In this document: piece by piece, positions 1 to 10,697 of the stretch | How the letters are laid out: each line of letters opens with the position of its first letter | Position numbering within the stretch: the stretch's first letter is position 1 | NCBI GenBank assembly: GCA_947561395.2 | Contig: OX387192.1 | Coordinates: forward strand, 2,728,001 to 2,792,000 | Source: Buxus sempervirens | Lineage: Eukaryota; Streptophyta; Magnoliopsida; Buxales; Buxaceae | Reading direction: 5' to 3' | Length of the DNA stretch: 64,000 nucleotides | Position numbers and translations under genes: made by a program | The notes under the pieces: model-generated | Seen by the model: the letters and a program-made list of their open reading frames with translations, nothing else | Database searches by the model: none | What the model was told of the DNA's origin: nothing

Positions 1-774
1 GGAGGCTCTGGTTGCTGAGCTTCAGGCTAGACAGGTATCTGGTTTCTTTATAATTTCATCTTTTTTATTTCTATGACTTTCTGCTGTTCTGATATAACTG
101 TTTGACTTTTGCAGGATCCCATTCCAGATCATGATGCCAGATTTTCCTGCTCCTGATCCATCTCCGGTTCGGGCTGCTGACCCGGAGGACGCCCCAGCTG
201 CTGACCCCGTTGTAGCTGATCCTGTGGGCCCCTCCTCTCAAGTGGTGGTTCCTGAGCCAGAGGACATCCTTGCTGCTGACCTTGATCCAGTCGCATCTGC
301 TGTACTTGCCGCTCCTGTGGAACCTGGGGCTCCTACGGACCTTGTCGGCACCTCATCTCCTGTAGCGGCTCCTGCTCCTGAGGTCCCTGGTAAGTTTTCT
401 TTAATTCCCTCTCTTTGGTTTATTTTGATGCTTCCATTTCTGACTTTATTCTCATTGACCCAGATATTTCTGTTCCTAGCCCTTCTTTTGCTATTGTTGG
501 GACTTTCGGAGCTGCGAGAGCGGAGACCGCTGTGGCTGAGGGTCCAGTTGAGCCGGTTGCTGCTGAGCCTGGGGCTTCCTCCCCAAATTCTGCTCCTGAC
601 TTGCCTCCTGATCTTTCGGACTACTGCTTGGAGTATCAGCTCCAGTCCATCGTGGGTCGGAGACCGCGCTACATGGCCGAGCGCCTTCTGGCATATTCTA
701 GGTGCCGACCATCTCGAGGGAGAGGCCGTAGAGGAGGATGTGGCCGAGGACACGGGAGTGATCCTGCACAGTAG
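1..774 (+). CDS. 3' part of an unrecognised proline/acid-rich gene, antisense within the Tat element
   Basis: I do not recognise this protein. A spliced reading frame runs from the window edge to a TAG at 772-774. Exon 1-34 is followed by an intron at 35-127 (GT...AG), an exon at 128-389, an intron at 390-463 and an exon at 464-774; the phases agree at both junctions. The middle exon encodes low-complexity sequence rich in Ala, Asp, Pro and Glu (repeats such as AADP and PEPED). The last exon ends in an Arg/Gly-rich basic tail (RGRGRRGGCGRGHG). The visible start is glutamate/glutamine-rich and could end a coiled coil. It lies in the same orientation as, and 470 bp upstream of, the DUF7745-like gene. 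It may be a second antisense gene of the element or a captured host gene. Splice sites are inferred from frame continuity only. Confidence 0.4.
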
Positions 775-973
775 TAGGAGATTAGGATTTATTTTTTTAT
801 TATCATTGTACAAAGAGATTTGTTTATATATGAAAGAAATTTTTTTTATTTATTCTCTCTTGTCTGGCTCTCTTTTCTTTTCAATTTCATGCAATTCATA
901 CTTGTATACAGGTGAAACAGGTAAAAAATTTGGATTTTTCTCCATTTTCTCTTTTTTTTTGCCTTTTTTCTTT

Positions 974-1129
974 GTATTCGACATATCAGATCGGATACAT
1001 TGAACCTCCCTTGTATCCGGCATGTTATGTCGGATACACATGACTTCTTTTGTATCCAGCATTGTTCATCGGATATGAAGAGACTCTTTTGTATCCGATC
1101 TGATATATCAGATACATTAAAAAATGCTA
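974..1129. repeat. Four 39-bp palindromic units (array iii)
   Basis: Units start at 974, 1013, 1052 and 1091, exactly 39 bp apart. Each begins with a 25-nt dyad of the form GTATCCGAC-N7-GTCGGATAC with some mismatches. The array lies just upstream of the TATA box of the DUF7745-like antisense gene. Two more four-unit arrays of the same period lie at 15891 and 20188 in the same element, with different flanking sequence. Confidence 0.85.
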
Positions 1130-1134
1130 TAAAT
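1128..1134 (+). promoter_or_regulatory. Candidate TATA box of the antisense DUF7745-like gene
   Basis: TATAAAT lies 111 bp upstream of the ATG at 1245 and directly abuts the last 39-bp palindrome. The spacing is plausible for a plant RNA polymerase II core promoter. The assignment rests on motif and position alone. Confidence 0.45.
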
Positions 1135-2947
1135 GCAACTAGTCTCGGGATTTGCGTATTTCTTACGAGTTTTTGAGTTTAGAAAACCCCTTTTTAGCCT
1201 TTTTCTTCCTCCCATTGATTCTTAGCTTGCTCCCATCACCTCCAATGGATTCCGGATCATCGTCTGCCCTACCATTGTCTGTCCACGCAGCCACCCCTGC
1301 AAAACAACCTTTTAGAGCAAAACCCCTTAATCTCACTAGGTACAGCCTTGTAGATTCATTCTATACTAGGTGGGTCAACTCCATGACCCTTGATGAAGAG
1401 ATCAGATGGGATTCTATTCATTTAGGCCATACTTTGCTCATCCCTTCTATCCCGTTCAAGTGGGAAATTATTGAAGCCATGATTGGCCATTGGGTGCCCG
1501 ACCTAAACCTTTTTCGTTTTGGAAACCATGGGCTGACCCCCACAATTGAAGAGGTTGAAACCATCTTGGGCTTGAGGTTTGCAGAGAAGGTAGTGAACCC
1601 ACCCCTCAAGCCTAGTTATAAAAAAGAGGCTTCTACTTTCCTGGGTATAGGGAAGAAGGATTTAGGGGATTCTGACACCTTTTTGACTTTGTCCAAGTCT
1701 TTTCTGACTGAGAAGCTCTTGAGGGGGGAGAACAAGGAAGCCAGGTTCAATGCCCTAACCCTGATTGTGGTTAATCAACTGCTTTTTCCACGGGATGATG
1801 ATGAGGTAGACTTGGCCCTTATCTCAATTGTATGCCAGGTTAGGGAGCGGGAGAGATTAGCCCCTATGATTTTGGCAGGGATGTACCAGGCTTTGACTGA
1901 CTGTTACTACAGGAAGAAGAAGCGCTTCCTATCATGTGCACCTATCCTGCAGGTAGCTCTTTTTTTTTCTTTTGCTTTACAATATACTGAAATATCCCTT
2001 CTCCTTTGCAGCTTTGGTTACTTGACCACCTAAGTCAGATTGAGGAGATCAATCGACACTTCTTCCCTAGCTTGAAGGTTCCTATTTTGATGAGCAACCG
2101 GGGGTGTCCTGACATTCTAGGAGGTAAATAGGGCTGGTTTGCTTTCTTGGCTATACTCCAGGATGATCAGGTGAGGTGGCCTGGTACTTATCAGCCCAAT
2201 GCAAAGACAGTGATTAGCTTTCGAGACCACAACTTTTTGGTTTTGGCTGGCTTGATTCATGCTGTGCTTTACCTTCCTTTGCGGGTTTTTTGTCAGTTTA
2301 GAGCAACCCAGGGATTATAATCCCAAGTGGATACAAGGGCCATCTTGGGCCACTTTCACCAACCACCATGAAGCTGAATGCTTGGTTGATGAGGGAGTGG
2401 TCCTATGTTCATTTTATGCGGGGTCCAGTCTTCTCAGAGTCCCATGTGAAGGACTATCTCTTCTGGATTAGGGAGCAGATACAGAGTCAGGCTCCAGTAC
2501 CCGAAGATCCTCCTGTAGTTTTGGCTCCTAATTATGAAGACATCCTGGAGTCTGAGAGAGCTTCTCACAAGCGAGTTCAGCAGATATGGGTACAAGAGGC
2601 CCAGGAGCTTAGGATACAAGGCCTTGACATGGAGAGGAAACTTGCAGAGCAGGTATTCTGCCGTCTTGCTGTGGAAAAGCAACTTGAGGAGCAGAGGCAG
2701 GCTCGCTACTTTGAAGTCCAAGCACTGAGGCAGAAGCACCAAGATGCTTTAGCCAGCCTTAGGAGCATGAGGGTCAGGCAGACCCTTTCAGATGAGGTCA
2801 TTTCCTTCTTGAGTGATCCCGCTGTAAGCACCTCATTTTTGCACTCCCCGAAAAACCAAAAATGCAAACCCTGGACAGAAAGTCAAACCCTAAGGGGTGA
2901 AAAGTTGACTTTTTGATCAAGTGAAAATTGGCCACCTTGCTTTATGC

Positions 2948-3470
2948 CATTGGATAGAGAATCTCGACACGGTTCCAACGCAACTGAGTTTGCAGGAATC
3001 GGGATCCGGATGAAGGATCTGCGGGCGGTCAAACCTGAGCAGAGCCAAAAGTTGACTTTCTGCTAAAATCCGATCCAGAGGCCTACCCCTAGGTCATTGG
3101 ATAGAGAATCTCGACACGGTTCCAACGCAACTGAGTTTGCAGGAATCGAGGTCCGGATGAAGGTTCTGCGGGCGGTCAAACCTGAGCAGAGCCAAAAGTT
3201 GACTTTCTGCTAAAATCCGATCCAGAGGCCTACCCCTAGGTCATTGGATTGAGAATCTCGACACGGTTCCAACGCAACTGAGTTTGCAGGAATCGGGGTC
3301 CGGATGAAGGTTCTGCGGGCAGTCAAACCTGAGCAGAGCCAAAAGTTGACTTTCTGCTAAAATCCGATCCGGAGGCCTACCCCTAGGTCATCGGATAGAG
3401 GGCTCCGATACGATTCTAACGCAACTGAGTTTGCCAAAATTGGAGCCCGGATGAAGAAAATATGAGCTGA
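2948..3470. repeat. 147-bp tandem repeat in the solo LTR (three full copies plus part of a fourth)
   Basis: The anchor CATTGGATAGAGAATCTCG recurs at 2948, 3095 and 3242, with a diverged form at 3389. The spacing is exactly 147 bp each time. Units 1 to 3 differ by only a few bases. The array lies in the LTR upstream of its TATA box, a typical place for enhancer-like repeats. Confidence 0.93.
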
Positions 3471-3769
3471 CGAAATTCTCGAGCAGCAAAACCGGCAATC
3501 TGCGCACGTGGCGAAAAGCTGCACACGTGGCGAGTTGCGCAGGAAAATATCTCGGGGATCAAATCCGTAAATATCCAAATATACGAAATATCCCAGGGAC
3601 TAAATCTGTAAAAATCCGAGAATATCGGATTGAATTGAAAATTACCAGGGACTGAATCTTAATTTCCCGATTTTTTTAGACAAACGAGCGGCCGCATTTA
3701 ATGATTTCTCATCATGCGGTCGCTCGAGCCGAGGTGGCAAGCAAGTGGGCGCCCCCTTTGTTTTTCCCT

Positions 3770-3777
3770 TATATAAG
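3770..3777 (+). promoter_or_regulatory. LTR TATA box
   Basis: TATATAAG is followed by a GC-rich stretch and lies about 950 bp into the solo LTR. It fits the core promoter of the LTR and sets its plus orientation. Confidence 0.6.
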
Positions 3778-4648
3778 CCGCGCGACTTTTCGCGCAGGGG
3801 GTGGGGAAGATTTTTCGAAAAAACTAAGTATTGGGATTTTTGGTGTTCGAAGATTTTTTTTGGGTTGGAACTTCTTCTTCCTCCACCCGAGGCCCTCTCT
3901 GCTGATCCCTCCCTGCCTCCGAAAAAAAAACCCAAGAACTTCACCCCGGTCGTTGAGACTCTCTTCCCTTCTCTTGTTCTTCCCCATTTCCACTCAAGCA
4001 AGGGAAGGCATGCTGCTGTCGGCGCTGTAAAAGGGGACGCTCCAGCCGCTGTCCACCCTGCTCCAAGAACCATCAGGTGAGGTTCCTGTTAACATCAAAT
4101 TGCACATATATTGAAATGAAATTTTTCTAAAGGGTTTCATAGTTTACCTTCTTCGTTTTGCACGAGCTCATTCCCATGATGCTCCAAGCCTGTATCTGTT
4201 CCCATCCCACCCCATGAAGGCCTCCAAGTAAGGGAGAGGCATGCATGCGCACCTCCGAGAGAGAGTGAGAGGTTTTCTTGCCATTTCCTTTGGTCGTTTC
4301 TGCTGCTTACATTATGCCTGTTTTGTTTATGATAACCAGGGAGCATGCTCCTTCCGGTTCCCCCCATCTCTTATACCCCATGTAAACCCCCTTCCCTTCC
4401 CCTTCTTCGAATGTTCGTATGGTTTTCTTCAATTCCAGAAGCACACACACGCACCCCGAGTATGAAATAATCTTATCAGAGTGTATTCGGCTTGGTCTGT
4501 CAGCATGCTTAGGTTTGTTTTAGGTTAAGTTTAGGTATGTTCAGGTGTCTCTTGGGAGTCTAGGGAACACCTGTGAGGACTTACAGAGTTTAAAAAGTGA
4601 TCAAAAATGGAGTTTTAAAAAAAAAACCGAGAGCATCGAGTGTCCGCC

Positions 4649-4776
4649 GAGTTCGCGCGAAGCTCGCGCGAAGTTCGCGCGAAGTTCGTGCGAACACTTC
4701 GCGTGAACCTCGCGCGAAGCTCGCGCTCAGTTCGCGCGAAGCTCGCGTGAACCTCGCGCGAACCTCACGCCCACTT
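4649..4776. repeat. GC-rich 10-11-bp word repeat
   Basis: Words such as TTCGCGCGAAG and CTCGCGCGAA recur about a dozen times with drift. A similar GCTCGCGCTCA-type stretch occurs at 24319-24590 in a different LTR family. It is CpG-dense and poor in stops, but I see no reason to call it coding. Confidence 0.75.
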
Positions 4777-5119
4777 CATTTTTTTTGTGTTTTTTCGCTG
4801 TTTTCGGTCCGCCCATTTCGGGCCGACCTCGCGCCTACTACCTGAGGTCGGCGCCTACCCCTAAAACATGCCGAATTGATATATTTTTGAAAAATTCCAA
4901 AAATGCCCTTTACTGGAGCCCCCCGCACCCCCACCCCCTTTGTTCACTGCGCATCCAACTAATTCCTTGGTAGCCAGTTTCTTTTCTGACAGAGTGTCCA
5001 TCTTGTGTTTTTTCTGTGATTATTGCTAGATGTGAACGCCATTTCCGAACCGGATAAACCAATAGGGTTCCTGGGTCACCCGGAAACCCAATGTGGACTT
5101 AGACCCCCGGTCCAGCTGG

Positions 5120-5665
5120 ATTTCCAGTGGGCCTTCCAACGGGGCCCACCCGGCCCAATAAACATGTATGCATGCAACTTAATCAAGATAAGCAAAATTA
5201 TCCGATTAAACCGGGCGGACCAAACCTAAGGCGGTCCACCCGAACCGAACTTGTGCAATTGATGTATGAAATGTGTGGTTTGGCCGAGACCAAGGGCCAC
5301 GGGCCTACCGGGCCCGCCAAAGCCCACCAACCGAACCAAGGAAGGGTGCAAACCCTAACTTTCGGTAACTTAGGCTTACAAGCCCAGATTTGGACTGCGG
5401 GCCCCAAGCCCAGTGTCCAACTCACTTTGGCAAAATTAAAAAGATAAATCCAATAAAAATACTTGGCCACCATGTGGGCCCACCTAAGGGGCCCACAAAC
5501 CAGTCCGGTCCACTTGTGCATGAAAAACACTTAATCTTCAAATCTGAACCTAAAGTAAAATCAATGCACCAACCAAAGCCCAAAGGGCCTCCTAGGATAG
5601 GCCAAGGCCCACAAGGGCACACGGGTTTGACTAAGCCCACCAAGGATACCGTGGGCCTTCCAACG
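5120..5665. promoter_or_regulatory. Cluster of GGGCCCAC / TGGGCC motifs in the LTR
   Basis: GGGCCCAC, TGGGCC and close variants occur repeatedly. One 20-bp block around CCTTCCAACGGGGCCCACC appears twice, near 5132 and 5658. Plant TCP factors bind GGNCCCAC-like sites and the TGGGCC 'site II' box, so this could be a transcription-factor-binding patch. That role is inferred from the motif only. Confidence 0.4.
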
Positions 5666-6115
5666 GGGCCCACCCAACCAGACTCAGATCACCTAAGTAA
5701 TCAAGATAAAATCAACTAAAGGGATCCACACCAACCCAGGTGGTCCCGCCAAGACCTAACTTAAATACCTGCTGGATTAGGAATTGGGTGAGAACCAAAT
5801 AGAGAAAGCTGACTCAAACCAGGATACACCTAAGGGACCCGTCATCCGACGGGGTGGACCGGGGTGTCTACGAACTTCCCCGGACCGCAACCGAGACCCT
5901 ACTTAGAATCTCAAAGCCGCAGACCAAAAGCCCTAATAGACAAGATTAGGCACCCAAGTTTTCGCCTGCACCCCATCAGGTGGTGGCGACTCCGAATTAC
6001 CCCGTGCTGCGTTTCCCACGCGCGCACACCCGCTGCAGAGGGGGCTTATGGAGTTATTGCAGTTCAAGCAGCTCGGATTTGGGAGCTTGAGGAGCGGCTA
6101 GGAGACAGAGACTAG

Positions 6116-7110
6116 CCTTATTTCCTGCACATTTTTTTTTCTTCATACCTTTGTACGAAAGCAAACTCCAATAGTGGAAAGACAAAGGATTTAATTCAAA
6201 AATAAATTTTTTATATTATTGGCCTCAGAATGCTCAGATGCTTGTAAAAACAAACGTTTTATGAAAATTATTTGATTTATCATCACTGGCCAAAGTATAG
6301 TTTTTCCTTTTATTTATTTATATTTTTTTTTGAAATTTGGTCCATACACTTAATCACCTATAATTAAAGGAATTAAAACCAGGTTAAATAATGAAAAGGG
6401 TAATCCAAAAAATAATGAGGGTTCAAAACCGTCCATCTTAGGACCTTTAGAGTCATCCCCAAATTCCTCTTCTTTCCGAATCAAACCTATTATTCCCAAT
6501 TTGTTTAGTCTCAGTACTCGTGCTGATTTCTCTTCAAGCTTGGATCACATGATCAACTCAACCTTTGATCCTTTTTTTTTCTTTTTCTTTTTTTTTTAAT
6601 TCTTTTTTTCTTTCTTTCTTGCCAATATTGCCCCTAGCGCTAGTTACGGTTTTCACTAGGGCCGGCTTCTGCAGTCCGTCACCACCAATCTTACTTTGAA
6701 ATTTGAATGAACGTACTAAGATCACCGAGGGCTTAGAAATATGACGAAACAAAGGCTAGGCTCGGTTTATGAAAGAAAAGGTATTAAAGGCTCAAAAATT
6801 TTCACATGTGGAAATAGGTCAACCGGACTTACAATCATGATGAATTTAACCCCTTTTCCCCAAATTGCATTCTTTGCATCTCTTTTCACACTTGGCTTTC
6901 ATTTGCCATTTTTCTTTGCTTTTTTTTTCTTTTTCTCTTTATTTTTGCCCCAATTGGCCTTGCCCCAATTTGTTTTGCCCCAATGTAAGACTGTAAGTCT
7001 GGTTTAGGTTTATCAAAGAAACGAACCGGCTCAACTTGGTTAGACTAGGGATTAAAATTTGCAGGGAAATAAAGAAAAATGGCCTCGGATCATTTCTTAG
7101 TAATATTCAA
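6116..7110. other. Spacer between the convergent antisense gene and integrase ends
   Basis: There is no convincing gene. The two sides of the spacer (about 6116-6300 and 6450-7080) match the spacer of the second Tat copy (62739-63814, opposite orientation). The middle, with long T-rich and A-rich runs, does not. It probably holds the 3' untranslated parts of both convergent transcripts. Confidence 0.6.
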
Positions 7111-8349
7111 TCAAGGAAAATACCTTTTTACCGCATCAGAGTTGATTGTCTCAGGAAAGTCTGTCCCGTCCATTTCTGTTAAGATGAGTGCTCCCCCTAA
7201 CAGGACCTTTTTGACGACATACGGCCCCTCCCAATTCGGCTTGAACTTACCACGAGGATCTTCCAAAAATGGTAAGATTTTCTTTAACACCAAGTTTCCT
7301 TCTTGGAAAGTTCTGGGCTTCACCTTCTTATTGTAGGCCCGGGCCATTCTCCTTTGGTACAATTGGCCATGACATAGTACTTTCAATCGCTTCTCTTCTA
7401 TCAGGTTGAGTTGATCACTTCTTGACTGTATCCATTCAGCTTCTTCTAATTCAGCCTCCATGAGCACTTTGAGTGATGGGATTTCTACTTCCACTGGCAA
7501 AACTGCTTCCATCCCATAGACCAGGGAATACGGGGTTGCCCCAGTTGAAGTCTGAATTGAGGTTCTGTAGGCATTTAGAGCAAGTGGAAGCATTTTGTGC
7601 CAATCCTTGTAACTCACTACCATTTTCTCAATGATTTTCTTTATATTCTTATTTGCTGCTTCCACTGCCCCATTCATCTTTGGCCTGTATGGAGCTGACT
7701 TATGGTGGGTGATCTGAAACTGCTCACACATCTTCTTTATGTCATTGTTCTTAATATTTGAAGCGTTGTCTGATACTATGGCACTTGGCAGTCCATAGCG
7801 ACAAATAATATTGTGCTTCAAAAGTTTAATAACATGGTTGCTTGTGATATTCGCATATGAGGCTGCTTCTACCCACTTAGTGAAATAATCAATTGCCACC
7901 AAGATGAATTTGTGTCCGTTTGATGCCTGAGGGAAAATCATATCGATGACATCTATGCCCCACATGGAAAAGGGCCATGGAGATGTCATGTTGTGCAACT
8001 CACTTGGGGTTGCATGCTTGTTATCTGCATATATCTGACATTGATGGCATCTCCTGACATGTATACAGAAATCATGTTCCATCGTCGACCAATAATATCC
8101 CAACCGCAGGATCTTCTTTGCAAGCATGTGTTCGTTCATATGGGGTCCACAGACTCCTCCATGTACAGTCTCGATTAACCTTTCTGACTCAGCCTTAGCA
8201 ACACATCTGAGCAGAATATCGTTGTGTGATCTCTTGTACAAATGTACACTACTTAGCAGGAACTAACCAGCTAATCTCTGTATTGTCCTTTTCTCAGTAG
8301 ACGTGGCATTTTCTGGCAAACTTCTATTATTCAAGAAATTTTTGATATC
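7111..8349 (-). pseudogene. Integrase (Ty3/gypsy Tat lineage), decayed
   Basis: The enzyme would insert element cDNA into host DNA. The open part spans 8241-7111 and ends at a stop after RYFP. It begins with the His/Cys zinc-binding domain (HGGVCGPH ... CHQCQ) and continues with the catalytic core: the first Asp in GIDVIDM, the second in VSDNASN, and the Glu in NGAVEAAN. The C-terminal domain contains NWEGPYVVKKV. The upstream link to the second RNase H (8349-8242) holds two stops, TAA at 8352-8350 and TAG at 8265-8263. In both places the second Tat copy has Gln. I see no chromodomain, as expected for Tat. Confidence 0.92.
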
Positions 8350-9009
8350 TTAAAACCATGGTGTTTCCTCTTCTGGTGCTCCCTCCAGAACAAGACAATA
8401 AGCTGGTTCATCTCTAACCTTGATTTCCAGTGGTTTGATGTCTACCCCTTCTGGCATGCTGACCATTGAAGCCAATGTTGCTAGCGCATCCGCGAACTGA
8501 TTCTTGGCCGTTGGCATATAGTTAAAGGAAATTCGAGTAAAATTTGTGCTTATTTTTTCCAAATACTGGTGATAGGGGTTCAATTTGTGATCCTTGGTTT
8601 TCCATTCACCAATTGTTTGGAAGATGATAATACTCGAATCCCCGTATACGTCAAGTTCCTCCACTTCATGATCTATGGCGGCTTGCAACCCAATTATACA
8701 TGCTTCATACTCTACAATATTATTGGTGCACTGGAATCTCAGCTTCACTGCAATCAGGATGTGTGAACCATCTGGTTTGACCAAGACTGCCCTTATTCCA
8801 TTTCCATTCATGTTAGCGGCCCCATCGAAGAACATTTGCCAAGAACTTTTACTTTCCTCTTCTTTAGTAAACATAACTGCCTCGTCAGGAAAGTTGGTCT
8901 TCAACGGTTGGTATTCTGGCAAAGGATGTACAGCCAGGTGATCAGTTATGGCTTGACCCTTAATCGCCTTCTGAGTGATGTATGTGAGGTCAAACTTGGA
9001 AAATAACAA
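8350..9009 (-). pseudogene. Second (archaeal-type) RNase H domain of the Tat polyprotein
   Basis: This domain lies between the usual RT-linked RNase H and the integrase, which defines the Tat lineage. The expected acidic residues are visible: Asp in MFFDGAAN, Glu in VEYEACIIGL, Asp in VYGDSS and Asp in NQFADALA. The domain itself is uninterrupted. It is separated from the upstream RT frame only by a TAG at 9012-9010, where the second copy has Gln after the same AR/KW motif. The downstream frame ends at 8350, again at a Gln position. Confidence 0.9.
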
Positions 9010-9915
9010 CTACCACTTCGCCGTTCTGCCAGTTAGTGCCGGTTTCTCAAATAAATACTTCAGAGGGTCCATCCGGGATATCAATAATGTCGAGTGACTA
9101 AGGAAGTAATGCCTTAGCCTCTGAGTTGCCCACACTAGAGCACAACAGATATTTTCCAATGGTGAGTATTTGGCTTCATATTCTGTGAATTTTTTACTCA
9201 GATAGTAAATTGCCCTTTCCTTTCTACCCGTCTCAACATGTTGCCCCAAGACACATCCCATTGATGTTTCCAACACTGACAAGTACAGGATTAGTGGTCT
9301 TCCTGGAGTTAGTGGCAGTAGCACAGGTGGGTTCAGCAAATACTTCTTTATTGTGTCAAATGCCTGCTGGCAATCCTCATTCCAGACCGTCGGGTTATCC
9401 TTCCTCAGAAGTTTGAAAATTGGTTCACAGATAGCAGTGAGTTGTGCTATGAACCGGCTTATATATTGAATTCTTCCAAGAAAGCCCCTAACCTCCTTCT
9501 CTGTTCTGGGTGATGGCATTTCAATTATGGCCTTGGCTTTAGCAGGGTCAATTTCAATTCCTCTTCTGCTCACTATAAATCCCAGCAACTTCCCTGATGT
9601 AGCCCCAAAGACGCATTTAGCCGGGTTAAGCCGTAGACTGTACTTTTTGAGTCGACCAAACACTTTCTTCAGATTGATCAAGTGGTCCTCCTCTTTGCAT
9701 GATTTGGCAATCATATCGTCCATGTAGACCTCCATCTCCTTATGGATCATATCATGGAATAGTGCTGTCATGGCCTGCTGGTATGTTGCCCTAGCGTTCT
9801 TAAGCCCAAATGGCATGACTGTATAGTTGAAGGTACCCCAAGATGTGATGAATGCTGTTTTCTCTTGATCTTCCTTAGCCATTTTGATCTGATTGTATCC
9901 CGAGAAACCATCCAT
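9010..9915 (-). pseudogene. Reverse transcriptase palm/thumb and RNase H
   Basis: The frame starts within RT at MDGFSGYNQIKM and includes MPFGLKNARATYQ. The catalytic YMDD lies in VYMDDMIAKS, followed by the GFLG(R)IQYISRFI connection region. The RT-linked RNase H follows with DxSxxGxxLxQ-like sequence (ETSMGCVLGQ) and the KYSPLE..CCALVWATQRLRHY block. All the key RT motifs after motif A are present. The N-terminal part of RT lies in another frame (9768-10697), so at least one indel separates them near 9915. The frame ends at a nonsense TAG (9012-9010). Confidence 0.92.
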
Positions 9916-10697
9916 GAACGAAAATAGGCTATGTACCGCAGTTTATCGACCAGAATGTCGATGTGTGGAAGTGGAAAATCATCCTTTGGGCTTGCCTTAT
10001 TCAGATCTCTGTAGTCCACGCACATTCTGACTTTCCCGTCCTTCTTTGGTACTGGCACTATGTTTGCAAGCAACTCGGGGTATGTGGAGACTGCCAAACA
10101 TCTGGCTTGAAATTGCTTGACCACTTCGTCTTTGACCTTCAAGGTCCATTCAGGTTTCAAATTTCTCAGCTTCTGCTTAATTGGCTTAACCCCTGGCAAA
10201 ATTGGCAACTTGTGCACCACCATGTCAGTGTCCAACCCTGGCATGTCCCGATATGACCAAGCAAACACATCCTCATAGTCTGCCAAGAACTGTGTCATTT
10301 CAACACGCTGCACATTAGATAAACATGCCCCAATTTTCACTATTTTTGGGTCATCTTCGGTCCCAATATTTATTGAAATGATCTCCTCAATATTAGGTTG
10401 GACCCCATTTTCATGACGTTCCAATTGATATTCAATTTCTTTTGGAACGTCTTCTTCTTCGACCTCGGTCTCTTCTTCGATCCCCAGGAGATCAAAGTCG
10501 AGCTCAAAGTCGAAGTCATATTCAACCTGGTCCACTTCGGTTTGCTTATATGGTTCATAAGTGTTTTGGACCTTTTTGAAAAATTTAAATTTTCTAGAAA
10601 AAATAGAAAATTTTTTTTGGGTTTTTTGTGAGCCTTCTAAACATAATTCCCCTGAAGACGAAGGCTCATTAGGCCCTTCAGGGAAATGGCATTCCAC
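9768..10697 (-). pseudogene. Linker and N-terminal part of reverse transcriptase
   Basis: The first 200 or so residues are an acidic linker typical of Tat pol. RT begins at about residue 150 (FADYEDVFAWSYRDMPGLD) and reaches PVPKKDGKVRMCVDYRDLNKA, the RT fingers motif. After LPHIDILVDKL the reading frame shifts into the 9010-9915 frame; the last 60 residues of this frame are out-of-frame shadow. The missing pairing of motif A and upstream fingers in one frame shows that this copy is dead. Confidence 0.85.

Larger units (their letters stand above)
2823..6028 (+). mobile_element. Solo LTR, 3206 bp, target duplication CCCGC
   Basis: The segment starts TGTAAGCACC and ends CGCGCGCACA, with a perfect 5-bp duplication CCCGC at 2818-2822 and 6029-6033. 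The interrupted antisense reading frame rejoins exactly across it, which confirms the boundaries. The orientation follows from TATATAAG at 3770. Inside are a 147-bp tandem repeat, a GC-rich short-word repeat and a dense run of GGGCCCAC-type motifs. The last 170 bp resemble 60535-60710, so both belong to one LTR family. There is no internal coding region, so it is a solo LTR left by LTR-LTR recombination. The small frames inside it are not genes. Confidence 0.93.
1245..6115 (+). pseudogene. DUF7745-like (plant-mobile-domain-related) gene, antisense to the retrotransposon, interrupted by a solo LTR
   Basis: The ATG at 1245 opens a frame to a likely donor at 1953. The intron is about 1953-2011 and coding resumes at 2012. 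Residues about 25-230 carry features I associate with DUF7745 proteins found in plant retroelements: NLTRYSLVDSFYTRW near the N terminus, then WVPDLNLFRFG and LTPTIEEVETILGLRF. The family has no proven function. The second half (2368-2820) is Glu/Gln-rich and probably coiled coil. A TAG near 2127 and a frame change near 2300-2370 break the gene. The solo LTR at 2823-6028 then splits it; the final codons resume in frame at 6034 and end at TAG 6113-6115. The C-terminal 50 or so residues match the homologue at 63815-64000. The gene runs convergently with the integrase on the opposite strand. Confidence 0.7.

Noticed and set aside
238-813. Minus-strand frame of 191 codons
   Set aside because: It overlaps the spliced plus-strand exons, and its composition mirrors their proline/alanine-rich codons; no domain or start context supports it.
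3642-4080. Overlapping frames on both strands in the solo LTR
   Set aside because: They lie in LTR promoter/leader DNA with no known domain, and three frames overlap; GC-rich sequence is simply poor in stops.
6741-7007. Phe-rich small frame near the integrase end
   Set aside because: It lies in T-rich spacer DNA; the second Tat copy does not preserve the frame.
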